Under the pieces are notes generated by a model that saw only the letters and a program-made list of their open reading frames with translations, did no database searches and had not been told where the DNA came from. 64,000 nucleotides of DNA from Mastigamoeba balamuthi (taxonomy: Eukaryota; Evosea; Mastigamoebida; Mastigamoebidae), in contig CACRSC010000041.1 of assembly GCA_902651635.1 (NCBI GenBank), forward strand, positions 177,801 to 241,800, in the 5' to 3' direction. Within the stretch, counting starts at the first letter, position 1. Every line of letters begins with the position of its first letter. Positions 1 through 9,294 of this stretch are shown here, piece after piece. A program made the position numbers and the translations under genes.

Positions 1-295
1 GCGAGTCTGCAGAGTACGAGGGCGTCTGCAGCTCCTCCTCGGCCCCCGAGCTCCTCCTCCCAACCTCCGCGCCCGCCTGCTCCCTCTGCCCCGCGGGCGC
101 CGCGCTGGGGCCCGTCGCCGGCGACGCGGGCGCCGTAGCCGGCGCGGTTCCGAGCTCGCTGGGCGGCAGCGGCACGCGTATGTTGAGCACAGAGGCGCGC
201 CGCGTCATGGGGTCGGAGCCCGCCGACGCGGGGCCCTGGGCCATCACCGCGGCCGCCGAGGGCAGCGACGCAGTCGAGTTGGACAGGTGGGACAT
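1..295 (-). CDS. Hypothetical Ser/Ala/Pro-rich protein, N-terminal part only
   Basis: An open frame of 98 codons runs leftwards from an ATG at 295-293 to the window edge without a stop, so the gene continues outside. The N-terminus starts MSHLSNSTASLPSAAAV and is rich in Ala, Ser, Pro and Glu. It contains a short basic/hydrophobic stretch, RRASVLNIRVPLPP, resembling a phosphorylation site followed by a hydrophobic strand. Codon use favours G or C at third positions, as in its neighbours, which supports it as real coding sequence. No domain is recognisable. An RRAS motif can be a basophilic kinase site, but that is only a suggestion. A different upstream start in another exon cannot be excluded. 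Confidence 0.5.
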   Translation of the reverse strand, partial: MSHLSNSTASLPSAAAVMAQGPASAGSDPMTRRASVLNIRVPLPPSELGTAPATAPASPATGPSAAPAGQREQAGAEVGRRSSGAEEELQTPSYSADS

Positions 296-852
296 GGGCG
301 GGATGGGCCTCGGCCTGCCTTCGCCCGAAAACCGTACGTTTGTGCGGCTTGGCGGAAGCGGGGGAGCACCCGAGATTCGAAAATCTGGGCGGCACAGTCA
401 GCAACGGACCGAAGTTACAGTCACGAGTCCGGGACACGTGCACGCGGAACATGGTCACGGGTGGTGCACCGCCCGAGGGAGGGGACCGGGGCCTGACACA
501 ACGTGATGTGCTCGACGGTCTGGGCCAACAGATATAATTATCCACGAGGGTGGACTTCCACGGTTTCCCTCTTCGGGTTTGGAGCAGAACTGCAACAAGA
601 CGATTGCATCTGACACTGAGAGACGCCGGCGAAACATCTCTCGGCCGCTCTCCCAAATCACCGCCCCACCCCCACCTAGCCGCCGCAGAGCTGGGGGGCC
701 GCCCCGGGTGGTCCGCCTTCTCAAACCTGCCAGTTGGCGGTGGAGGTGCATGTCTGCAGAAGAAGAAATTCGACCCCAGATCCCGCAGAAGTGCGTCGAA
801 GAAACGAACACGCGTTCTTGAATCGAATGTCTGCGATTCAGAGCGCATCCGA
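296..852. other. Intergenic region between divergent genes
   Basis: About 560 bases separate the partial gene on the minus strand from the cyclase gene on the plus strand. The cyclase frame stays open upstream as far as a GTG at 550, but the stretch has no in-frame ATG before 853 and its composition is not coding-like, so it is read here as 5' leader and shared promoter. No other gene is seen. Confidence 0.4.
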
Positions 853-3203
853 ATGCGTACGGCATCCACCACTATTTTTACCTTCTTCATGCCCAGAGCC
901 CACCACGCGATCGCCGATGCGAGCTCAGCCAGCGCCGTGACGCGCCGCGGCAAGGTGTCGGTCCCCGTCTACGTCGTCATGCTGGCCCTGGTCACGGGGA
1001 CCCTGACCCTCGTGACCGTGGGGACCATCACCACGACCGTCTCGGCGACGGACAAGTCGCTGCGCCACGCTGCGGTCCAGCGGTCTTCTGTGCTCTCCGA
1101 AGAGATCGCCTCTGTCGTCAACCAGAAGCTGATCTCTGTCGAGAGCGTCTCGCACATGCTCGCCACAGCGCTGTCGACATCCCAGCTGGACCCCGTCGGC
1201 GACCCGGCCCAGTTCGAGCGCTTCCTCCTCCTGCTGGCTGTCTCGCACCAGCGAGACACGAGCGGCGTCGTGCTGGTTGAGCGGTCGTGGGACCCCGAGG
1301 TGATTCTGCTCACGGGAATGTCCGCGATGGGTCCGCCCGGGTCCGGCGCGCCCTACATGATGTGGAGGACCAACCGCACGTCGCTACTGCACTGCGCCTG
1401 GGCCGTCAACCCGCACGCGGGCTTCATTCTGTTCCCGATGTACTGCGACATCGCCAAGCCCAACGGGCTCCTCCCTTACTGGGGAGAGAACCTATCTGCT
1501 TCCGTCGCCGGCAGCTGGTGCCCTGTGTTCCCGGCGGGCAACACGGGTGTGTACGTTGACTTCCGCGTCTCGACCTTCAACGAGAGCACCGGAGAGTGGA
1601 TCGGGTACTCGGCTGCTGACCTCAGCGTGCTGGGCCTCAACGAGATCCTGTTGGGTACCGAGTACGTCGACGGCATCGCGTTCATCGTGGAGCGGAACAC
1701 ATCGAACTTCCTGGGCAGCACGGATCCCGCCGTCAACTCCACCTTCGTCTCTGCGGGCGGTATCATCCTTCCGCTGCCGGTGAGCTCTATAGCGAGCGCG
1801 ATGGTCGAGGCGGCAGATCGGGCAGTCAGGCAGCGCTTCGGGTCGTGGGCGCTGGTGGAGCAGACCTCGTTCTGGATCGACTCGGAGCTTCTGGTTTCGT
1901 GCTCGCTGATCGACCGCCGGGGCCTCGCGTGGGTATCGGTCTCCGTCACACGCCCCAAGCTCTCGGGGCTGCAGTGGGAGACGATCGTGGTGTCAGTGGC
2001 CATCTGGCTGGCTGGCGCTGTTATCGCCGGCCTGGTCAGCCTGCTCATCTCTGTCCCTGTCCGGAACCTCGCGAAGGACATGACCTCTGTGTGCTCCCTG
2101 CAGTTCTCCGGGCTGCGGACCCGCCACAGCACGGAGTCGCGCATTGCGGAGATGCACGTCATGCAGGACAGCTTCCTGTCGCTTAAGACGGCGATGGAGG
2201 CGCTCAGCAAGTACATCCCACCGCCGGTGGTGCTTTCCATTATGCAGTCGCGCTCGGGGAGGATCGAGAGGTTCATGAAGACCAAGTTCCTCGGGATTCT
2301 CTTCGTGGACCTTCAGGGGTTCACATCGCTCAGCGAGTCTGTGCCCCTGTCGACGCTGAACCACGTGCTGAACACGTGGTTCGAGGAGCTGGGCCAGGTG
2401 ATTGACAACAACAACGGAACAATCGACAAGGTTGGAGCTCTCGGTCAAATTGGCACTGACAGGCGCATTCCCAGTTCATCGGGGACGCAATCCTCGTTTT
2501 GTTCGGCGCTCCAGAGGACATTGTGGATCCCGCAGGCGCAGCCTGCCAGACAGCGATGGAGATGACACAGTCCATGATGGTGGTCAACGAGCTCGCAAGC
2601 AAGCTTGAGCTCGCTCCCCTCAAATGCCGTGTCGGGATCCACTGCGGCCCCGTTCTGGTCGGCAACATTGGGAGCCACACTCGAATCAACTACACGTGAG
2701 TCCTATTCCAGTTACCCCACTGAGCGTCATGTCGCAGGGTGTGTGGGAACTGCGTCAATGTCGCGAGCAGGATGGAGCAGCTGGGCAAGGAGTACGGGAT
2801 CACGCCTCTGGTGAGCGGCTCGATCGCGCAGCGGGTGTCCGACAAGTATGTGTGCGTGTTCCTCGACATAGTGTCCCTGCGAGGCAAGACGCACCTCACG
2901 CGAGTCTACCACTTGGCATGTGCTTCGAACTTGGCGCCTGCCGAGACGCTGGCCATCCAGAGCGCCTTCGTCAACATACACGACTGCTCGTCGAATGGCA
3001 AGACTGATGAGGCCCTGTCCCTCGTCGCCGAGTGCCTGGCCAACTCCTCATACAAGGCGTACTACCAGGCACTGCGGGTTCTCAAGAGGCGCATCGAATG
3101 CGGAGAGCTCAAGAGCTCAGTCTACTCGGCATCCACAGACACCAGCCTGGATCAGCTGAGCAGGGTCCTGGAGAAGAAGTCTCTGGGGCCCGGCGGTATG
3201 TAA
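853..3203 (+). CDS. Receptor-type class III nucleotidyl (adenylyl) cyclase
   Basis: Predicted membrane enzyme making cyclic nucleotide, about 754 residues from three exons (853-2430, 2475-2695, 2738-3203; introns of 44 and 42 nt). A short cytoplasmic N-terminus is followed by a transmembrane helix (about 36-60), an extracellular region of about 310 residues, a second helix (about 378-399) and a C-terminal class III catalytic domain. Both metal-binding aspartates are visible (Asp486 in FVDLQGFTS, Asp530 in FIGDAIL), as are the transition-state Asn607 and Arg611 (CVNVASR). Lys526 precedes the second aspartate, and Thr600 follows in RINYTV. A Lys/Thr pair fits adenylyl rather than guanylyl specificity (family knowledge). 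Both introns lie inside the catalytic domain and their removal restores the motifs. The first in-frame ATG is used; Met at 889 is an alternative start nearer the first helix. Confidence 0.85.
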
Positions 3204-3391
3204 TGCTATTAGAAATACAATCACCAACTGGTGTCATCTAAATCACGGGTTGCTCGCGACTCCATGGAGTATAAGGAAATGCACGACAGTCTCGCCGTTT
3301 GGCTGGTGCGGTCGCTTGGCATCGGTCGGTAGAAAAAACCAAAGTCGTTATGCATGTTTGCAGAAAACGAGTTCAGCTTTTGGCAGAAGCC

Positions 3392-5020
3392 TCAGGCGAA
3401 GTCGGGGTCGTTGGCGTCCATGCCGCCCGACTGGTTGTGGACCTTGGGCCCGCCCGCGGGCTTCTGCATGATGATCTGGTCGACGCGCAGCACCGTGACG
3501 ACGGCGTTGGTCGCGAACTCGATGGCGCTGCGCTTGGTCGCCGCGTGGTCGAGGATGCCGGCGGCCACGGCGTCGCAGACGCCGCCCTTCTCGATGTCGA
3601 CGCCCGAGGAGGAGCGCCCGGCGTTGTGCGCGGCGTAGAGGTCGCTGACGACCTGCGAGGGCTGCAGGCCGGCGTTCTCGGCGAGCGTGCGCGAGACCAC
3701 CTCGAAGGCCTCTGCGTACTTCTTGATCGAGTACTGGTCGAGCCCGGGCTGCGACTCGCCGAACGAGGCGACCTTGACGGCGAGGTGCATCTCGGCCGCG
3801 CCGGCGCCGGGCACGAACCTGCCGCTCTTGCAGAGCTGCTTGTAGACGTTGACGCCGTCGTCGATGGCGCGCTCGATGTCGTCGAGCAGGTTCTGCGTCG
3901 ACGAGCGCACGACGATCGTCGCGAGCTGGCTGTCGGCCTTCTCCTGGCGGAAGACGGTGCACTTGGTGCTGCCGATCTCATCGACCGAGACGACGTCGCA
4001 GTAGCCGATCTTGTCGGCGGCCGGGGCGCCGAGGTTGAGCAGCGGCGTGGCGCCGACGGCGTTGCAGAGGCGGCGCATGTCGAACTTGCTGGGCACCTTG
4101 ACGACCATGATCTTGTAGCGCTCGAGGTAGTGCATCGCCAGGTCGCCGATGCTGCTGCCGCTGACGACGACCGTGACGCCGGCCTCGGCAATCTCGCGGA
4201 CCGTCCTGTCCATCAGCGCCTCCTCGCTCGTCGAGAACTCGAGCAGCTGCTGCGCGTCCTTGACCAGCACCGTCCCCTTGGTCTCCGTCTTGGGCAGGTC
4301 GATGCCGCCCGCGTACACGGCCACGCGCGCGGCCGTCAGGTGCTTGATCGTGCCCTCTGCGTCGCGCGGTATCACGAACCCGCGCACGATGGCGCTGTCC
4401 GCGACGCTGCCGCCGAGGATCTTGGCCACGCGCACGTTGTCGACGTTGAACGCCGCCGCGTCCTTGCCGCCGCGGGGCAGCGCCGAGACGCAGGCCTGCG
4501 CCACGAGCGGCGCCAGCAGGCCGTCGAACCCGTACTGCTTGGCCGCGATCGCCGAGCGCAGCGCGCGCGTGACGGCCTCGGCGTCGCGCGGGTCGACCTG
4601 CACGCAGGGCGTCATCGCGTCGAGGGCCTCGAGCGCGGCGCGGCCGGCGCGGTTGTAGCCGTCGAGGATCAGCGAGGGGTGCAGGCCCGTGCGGATCAGC
4701 GCCTCGGCCTGGGCCATCAGCTCGCCCGCAAAGACGACGACCAGGTTCGTCGCGTCGCCGGCCTCGGCCTCCTGCTGCTGCGCCGCGAGCACGACCATCT
4801 TGGCGGCGGGGTGCTGGACCTCGAGCTCGCGCAGGATCGTCGCCGCGTCGCTCGTCACAAAGAGCTTCTCGAGGTGGTTGACAATCATCTTGTTCATGCC
4901 GTTGGGCCCCAGCGACGAGCGCGTGATCTGCGACAGCTTCTTCACCGCATCCACGTTCTTCAGCGCCGTCTCCTCGAGGCCCGTCAGGTGCTTCGTGCCC
5001 TCCTTCAGCAGGTCGACCAT
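3392..5020 (-). CDS. CCT8: T-complex protein 1 subunit theta (CCT8)
   Basis: One of the eight subunits of the cytosolic chaperonin TRiC/CCT, which folds actin, tubulin and WD40 proteins using ATP. The 542-residue product is uninterrupted and of normal family length. It starts MVDLLKEGTKHLTGLEETAL, typical of the theta subunit. The nucleotide-binding signatures SLGPNGMNKM (near residue 40) and GDATNLVVVFAGE (near 88) are present, and an AGGPKVHNQSGGMDANDPDFA-type tail ends the protein. The gene has no intron, unlike most neighbours. It is head-to-head with the G-gamma gene, sharing a 265-base spacer, and tail-to-tail with the cyclase gene. TRiC folds G-beta partners, but adjacency alone does not show a functional link. 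Confidence 0.95.
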   Translation of the reverse strand: MVDLLKEGTKHLTGLEETALKNVDAVKKLSQITRSSLGPNGMNKMIVNHLEKLFVTSDAATILRELEVQHPAAKMVVLAAQQQEAEAGDATNLVVVFAGELMAQAEALIRTGLHPSLILDGYNRAGRAALEALDAMTPCVQVDPRDAEAVTRALRSAIAAKQYGFDGLLAPLVAQACVSALPRGGKDAAAFNVDNVRVAKILGGSVADSAIVRGFVIPRDAEGTIKHLTAARVAVYAGGIDLPKTETKGTVLVKDAQQLLEFSTSEEALMDRTVREIAEAGVTVVVSGSSIGDLAMHYLERYKIMVVKVPSKFDMRRLCNAVGATPLLNLGAPAADKIGYCDVVSVDEIGSTKCTVFRQEKADSQLATIVVRSSTQNLLDDIERAIDDGVNVYKQLCKSGRFVPGAGAAEMHLAVKVASFGESQPGLDQYSIKKYAEAFEVVSRTLAENAGLQPSQVVSDLYAAHNAGRSSSGVDIEKGGVCDAVAAGILDHAATKRSAIEFATNAVVTVLRVDQIIMQKPAGGPKVHNQSGGMDANDPDFA

Positions 5021-5285
5021 GTCTCGCGTGGGGTTTGCCTCTCTCTTTTTTTCGCGCGCCGCCTGCTCTTTGTTTGTTGTTGCCGAGGATCTACGTTTAC
5101 GTCACGCCTATGTTGCGCGTCCCTTCGGCATTCAACCGTCGCTCTCCCACCTCTGCTCCCATCTGTCTCCCAATGGCTTCTCATGCACATAAGCGTCCTT
5201 CTCGAGCCTCGTGGCCACCGTCGCGCTCTCACGCGAGATTCTGGGTGGAGAATCTACCAGAGATATTGGCGTATTGGAAAACGCG
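5021..5285. promoter_or_regulatory. Bidirectional promoter region CCT8 / G-gamma
   Basis: A 265-base spacer lies between the ATG codons of two divergently transcribed genes and must contain both promoters. A pyrimidine-rich tract (TCTCTCTTTTTTTCGCG near 5040) lies close to the CCT8 start. No TATA box or initiator can be named with confidence. Confidence 0.35.
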
Positions 5286-5610
5286 ATGTCTCAGGCGCAG
5301 CTCAATCGCCTCCTCGTCGACAAGGAGAAGCTCGCGCGCGAGCTCGAGCGCACCAAGACGATCATCAAGGTCTCGGAGGCCTGCGAGGCGCGTTGTCCCG
5401 CCGCCCTCCGCACCCGTTTGATACCGAATCATTCGGTTTACCAACCGAGTTTCTTCTCCTCACTCGCCGTCTTGGGGGGGGTCCTCTCGGGCGTTGCTTC
5501 CGCAGGCGCTGATTGCGTCGGTCAAGGGCACTCCGGACCCCTTCACGCCCGACTGGCGGGGCGCGAACCCGTGGCACCAGGCGCAGGGGAACAAGTGCCC
5601 CTGCGCATGA
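5286..5610 (+). CDS. Heterotrimeric G-protein gamma subunit
   Basis: A 68-residue protein in two exons, 5286-5387 and 5506-5610. It starts MSQAQLNRLLVDKEKLAREL and continues ERTKTIIKVSEACE. After the intron it reads ALIASVKGTPDPFTPDWRG, then ANPWHQAQGNKCPCA. This matches the GGL fold: an N-terminal coiled coil, the KVSEACE core, the DPF and NPW motifs, and a C-terminal CaaX box (CPCA) for prenylation, where a final Ala favours farnesyl. Length is exactly that of known gamma subunits. The two exons join in frame only if the intron begins with GC (GAG|GCGCGT...CCGCAG), a GC-AG intron. The nearest GT sites are in the wrong phase or lose the conserved core. The product should dimerise with a G-beta and anchor it to the membrane. 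The G-beta and G-alpha genes are not in the window. Confidence 0.8.
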
Positions 5611-6382
5611 GCTGCTCCTCCTGGTCGCAGCGCAGCACGCACAACGCTCGCCCGCGGTTTGGGCAGATTGTTTGGGATCCTTGGGAAGCAATCACAGCAA
5701 CAAGGAGCCTCTTGCACTTTATGTTTCGTGCCATGGACGCCAATGGCATGACACATACGTCAGTTTGAAGCAATCAAAGCGTACAACGACAGTGAATTTG
5801 CTAACACGCTCCGATTCCGAACCCAGTTTCGCCTTGTGCCCTGTGGGAGGAGCAATTCGGAATGGGGTCGGAGGAAGCAGTGTCGGTGCCTACAATACAC
5901 TCAAAACTCAACATGAAAGCCAAGTCATTGCGACAATAGATGCAGAGAGGAAGAGAAGCCGTTGTGGTTATAGTGACTTTGTGGAATGGTCCCTAGCTCA
6001 AGGGAACGAGGCCGTGTACGCCCAGAGCAGGACTATTTCAACAATCGGGTCATCTCTGCCTTTGCCAGAGATGCCTGACAAGGCTGAGTGAGCATGGGGG
6101 CCCGTGAGTGCCTGATGGAGGCCTGTGGAGCAGATGCAGATCCATGCCCTCAAGCGGGCGTGATACGCGGAAGGTGCGCTCAGGTGGCACTGCTTTCCGC
6201 GAAGCACGTGTGTCAAAAACCGTGGGACAACGTCAATGACTTCATAACTCGCAACGGCGGCACCCCAACCACCACCCAACGGCAGGGGAAGCCCACTCAG
6301 AAATATGGGAGATTTTCTGCATAATTTGCTAGCAGGAAAAAGGTTCAACTTGAAGATCAAACCTTAACTGCCCAGACGCGGA
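5611..6382. other. Intergenic region, no gene recognised
   Basis: About 770 bases, less GC-rich than its surroundings. Frames are short or broken, none shows a recognisable domain, and none extends with coherent splice sites. It presumably holds the G-gamma 3' end and the promoter of the RhoGAP gene. Confidence 0.4.
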
Positions 6383-8630
6383 ATGGCGTCGCCTCAGGTG
6401 CCGTACCGCCCGTCGAAGTGGGCCCGCTTGGCCGACCCCATCCGCCCGCACGTCGTCTACAAGGCCTGCGAGTGGCTGTCCGCCCACGGTTCGGTCCCAG
6501 ACGGCCCCCTTTCTTCCCCCCAGTTTGGTGCTCCCCGCGTGTCTGACCCAACGGCCCCTCTTCAGGCATCGTCGAGGGCATATTCCGCGTCCCCGGGAAG
6601 CAGTCCACCGTCCAGGAAGTGCGTGCCACATTCAACGGCTGTGCGTGGCGCCCCCCGCTGCCTGCGGCCCAGTGCCTGAACCGCTTGGGCTGTGGGCGCC
6701 GTTTTTTTCCCCGCCGGGTTTGCTTCCTTCTCCCCCCCCACAGCGGCGGCGTTCGAGTCCGTCGAGGGGCTGTCGCCCCACGCGGTGGCAGGGGCGCTGA
6801 CGCTGTACCTGCGGGAGCGCATAGAGCCCCTCATACCCTTCGGTGCGGGCGCCAAGCGGCGGGTGGTCCCTTTTTTCTGACGTCGCCCTCCCCCCCCCCG
6901 CGGACGCCGCGCCTGCGCTGCGCTGCGCACCCGCGCAGAGAGCTACGACAGGTTCGTGCAGGCGCAGCTCGCGCTCGAGAAGTCCGGCGACGACTGCTCG
7001 GCGCTCCGGAAGGCCGTCAGCGGCCTCCCCGACGAGAACCGCCTGGCGCTGCACTGCGTCATGGACCTCCTGAGCAAAGTGCAGTTGAGATTGGCATCCC
7101 CCCCACTCCCCTCCCTCGCGCCCTTACAGGGGCAACGCGCTATGCGCACAGCTCTCCAGCACACGCGGCGCACTCCCCCCAACAGCGCACTGACCAACGC
7201 CGCTGCGCAGGGCCAACGTGGGGGTCACCAAGATGGGGGCGGTGAACCTGGGGCTGGTGTTCGGGCCGACGCTGATGCGGGAGGTCGTGGAGAACGTGCT
7301 GTCGACGCAGAGCAGCGACGTGGTGACATCGATGATCGAGCACCACTCGCGCATCTTCATGACCCCGCTGGACCCCGACGACTGCAGGGAGCACATGCGC
7401 ATACCGCCCCTCAAGGCCCTCTGCCCCGTCACCGGCACCCAGCTCCACGAGAAGTGGATCGGGCAGTTGCCCGGCACCGCCAGCGCCCGCCAGATGCTGC
7501 AGGACATCGACAACGAGCTCCGGCGAACGTCCTTTGACGTTTCGTCGCCGCCTCCGTGCGAGCCCTCTGCGGCGGGCGGCAAGTCCAGCGCCTCGGACAA
7601 GGCCAGCGCCTCGGAGGTTCAGGCCATGCGTGCGAGAGTCATCAAGACCAACGTTGCCATGACAGCGCTCATGTCGGGGCTCGTCAACGTGATGGCAGAG
7701 AACGCAGCGCTCAGGGTCGAGCTCGCGCACATGCGCAACGCCATGGGCCAGTCATCGACGTCGCCGTCGCTGGAGTCGGAGGCTTTCCTGCCGCCGACGT
7801 CCCCGCCGCCAATCGATGGGGCGCCGCCGCCGCCGCCGGAGCCGCTCGTGACGGACGCAGCGTCTGCACTGCAGCGCCAAGTGCTGCAGGTGGTGACCGA
7901 GGGCGCGCTAGTGGACGGCGTGACGGTGGCCAAAGCGATGGGCGCGATGCACGCCGAGCTGCTCACCGCCATGTCCGAGTTCTCCGAGGCGAGCTGCTAC
8001 ACTCTGTCGTCCATCATGGGCAACATCTCCGAGGCGGAGAAGGCGCTCGCACAGCTGGAAGCTTTGAGCAAGGATACGCCGTACCAGAGGCTGATCGGCG
8101 ACGCACACAGATCAATGCAGGTGCTGCTGACGCAGCTCCTCGAGGGCGCGAGAATGCAGAACTTCGACATCGACACCCTCAAGGGTTGGATCACGCGCTG
8201 CGTCAGCAAGTTCTCTCTCTGCCTGTCGAAGAACGATTCCACGGACGTTCCCTCCCTGTCCTGCACTGCGCCGCCTGGCGGCGTGCGTCCCCGCGAGCAT
8301 TCGGCTGCCGCGTACGGGGCACGCCCGCAATCCGGCGCCGTGGACACGCGCGAGTCAGTATTGCGGCCACGCTCTGGGACTGGCGCCACAGCGGGAGTTG
8401 CGGCGAACCCCAAGATGCAGCAACAACCCCTGATGTCACTGGCGCCCTCGCCGGTGGGGCCGCCGCCCAGCATCACAGCGGATCTGCGGGGCCACAAACC
8501 GTCTGTCTCGGCTCTGGGCCTGAGCACAAGGTATCAGGCACAACAGGGGGTCAAGCCCAACGTACACAACTTCCACTACATGCCTCAGCAGCGCCAGCTA
8601 CCGTCACCGTCGTCGCCTACTCCAAAGTAA
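6383..8630 (+). CDS. RhoGAP-domain protein
   Basis: GTPase-activating protein for Rho/Rac-family switches, 608 residues from five exons (6383-6488, 6566-6622, 6744-6842, 6939-7083, 7211-8630). The RhoGAP domain is at the extreme N-terminus, about residues 10-210. GIVEGIFRVPGKQS carries the catalytic arginine finger (Arg43), and KMGAVNLGLVFGPTLM is the conserved Asn-containing helix. Every intron interrupts this domain and each junction keeps phase. The remaining 400 residues, in one exon, include a helical region near ALMSGLVNVMAENAALRVEL, a proline run (PPPIDGAPPPPPEP) that could bind SH3 or profilin, and a further alpha-helical segment, then a low-complexity tail. The ATG at 6383 follows directly from the start of the domain. 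The target GTPase is unknown. Confidence 0.88.
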
Positions 8631-9294
8631 GAGCCGGCTCACTGGAATGTGCAAGAACAGTATAGCGCACCCTTCGGGCACATCATCACTTTGACAGAAT
8701 TGATGGAACAATTTACAAAATTCTGGAATCCAAACGATCACAATGTGAGCACCGTGTTTAGTGAGTCAGCGAGACTGAGACTGCGGTATTGCCATTAGCG
8801 CAGCCAAATGTTAAATAAACAGGTCGAGTCTTCTTTGCCGTGCCACATCATTTCTCCTGCATTCTTCATCTGAATTCCTGTTGGAACCAGCCTTCTCGCT
8901 GTTGCGTGCGCTGGGGTCTCTAAGAGAGCTGACGCAACTCTGGAGAAGCGGCGGTTCCGCGGCACCCGAGATATACATTTCCCGGGTACAACCCACAACC
9001 CAGTATCCCGATCATTCAGCCCTCTCATTACTTCTTCTCAATCAACTGAATTGAAACCGCATGGTTCAAGTGCATTTTCTGATGAAGTCTTTCTGTGCTC
9101 CTATCGGGTGAGATCACGGCACACTCCTCGGTACCACCTCAGCAGCCTGAATTCGCTGCGAGCCACTCGGCGCCCGGGTCCCGAGGGTGGTCCGGCAATC
9201 ACGTTTTCCTCGGTATTCTAAAGATAGACCAAGGAGGGCGAGCTGCCAATTTACACAAGCCCTCAGCACGAGTGGCGCGGACCGTCAGGGCGGA
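8631..9294. other. Intergenic region between two plus-strand genes
   Basis: About 660 bases, with AT-richer sequence after the RhoGAP stop codon. No conserved coding frame was found; it should hold a terminator and the promoter of the C2-ankyrin-kinase gene. Confidence 0.4.

Noticed and set aside
550-852. Extending the cyclase upstream to a GTG at 550
   Set aside because: No in-frame ATG, and composition is not coding-like; nuclear genes normally start at ATG.
3299-5512. Open frame of 737 codons on the plus strand opposite CCT8
   Set aside because: Antisense shadow caused by high GC at third positions; its Arg/Ala/Val/Asp-rich product has no domain, while the minus strand encodes full-length CCT8.
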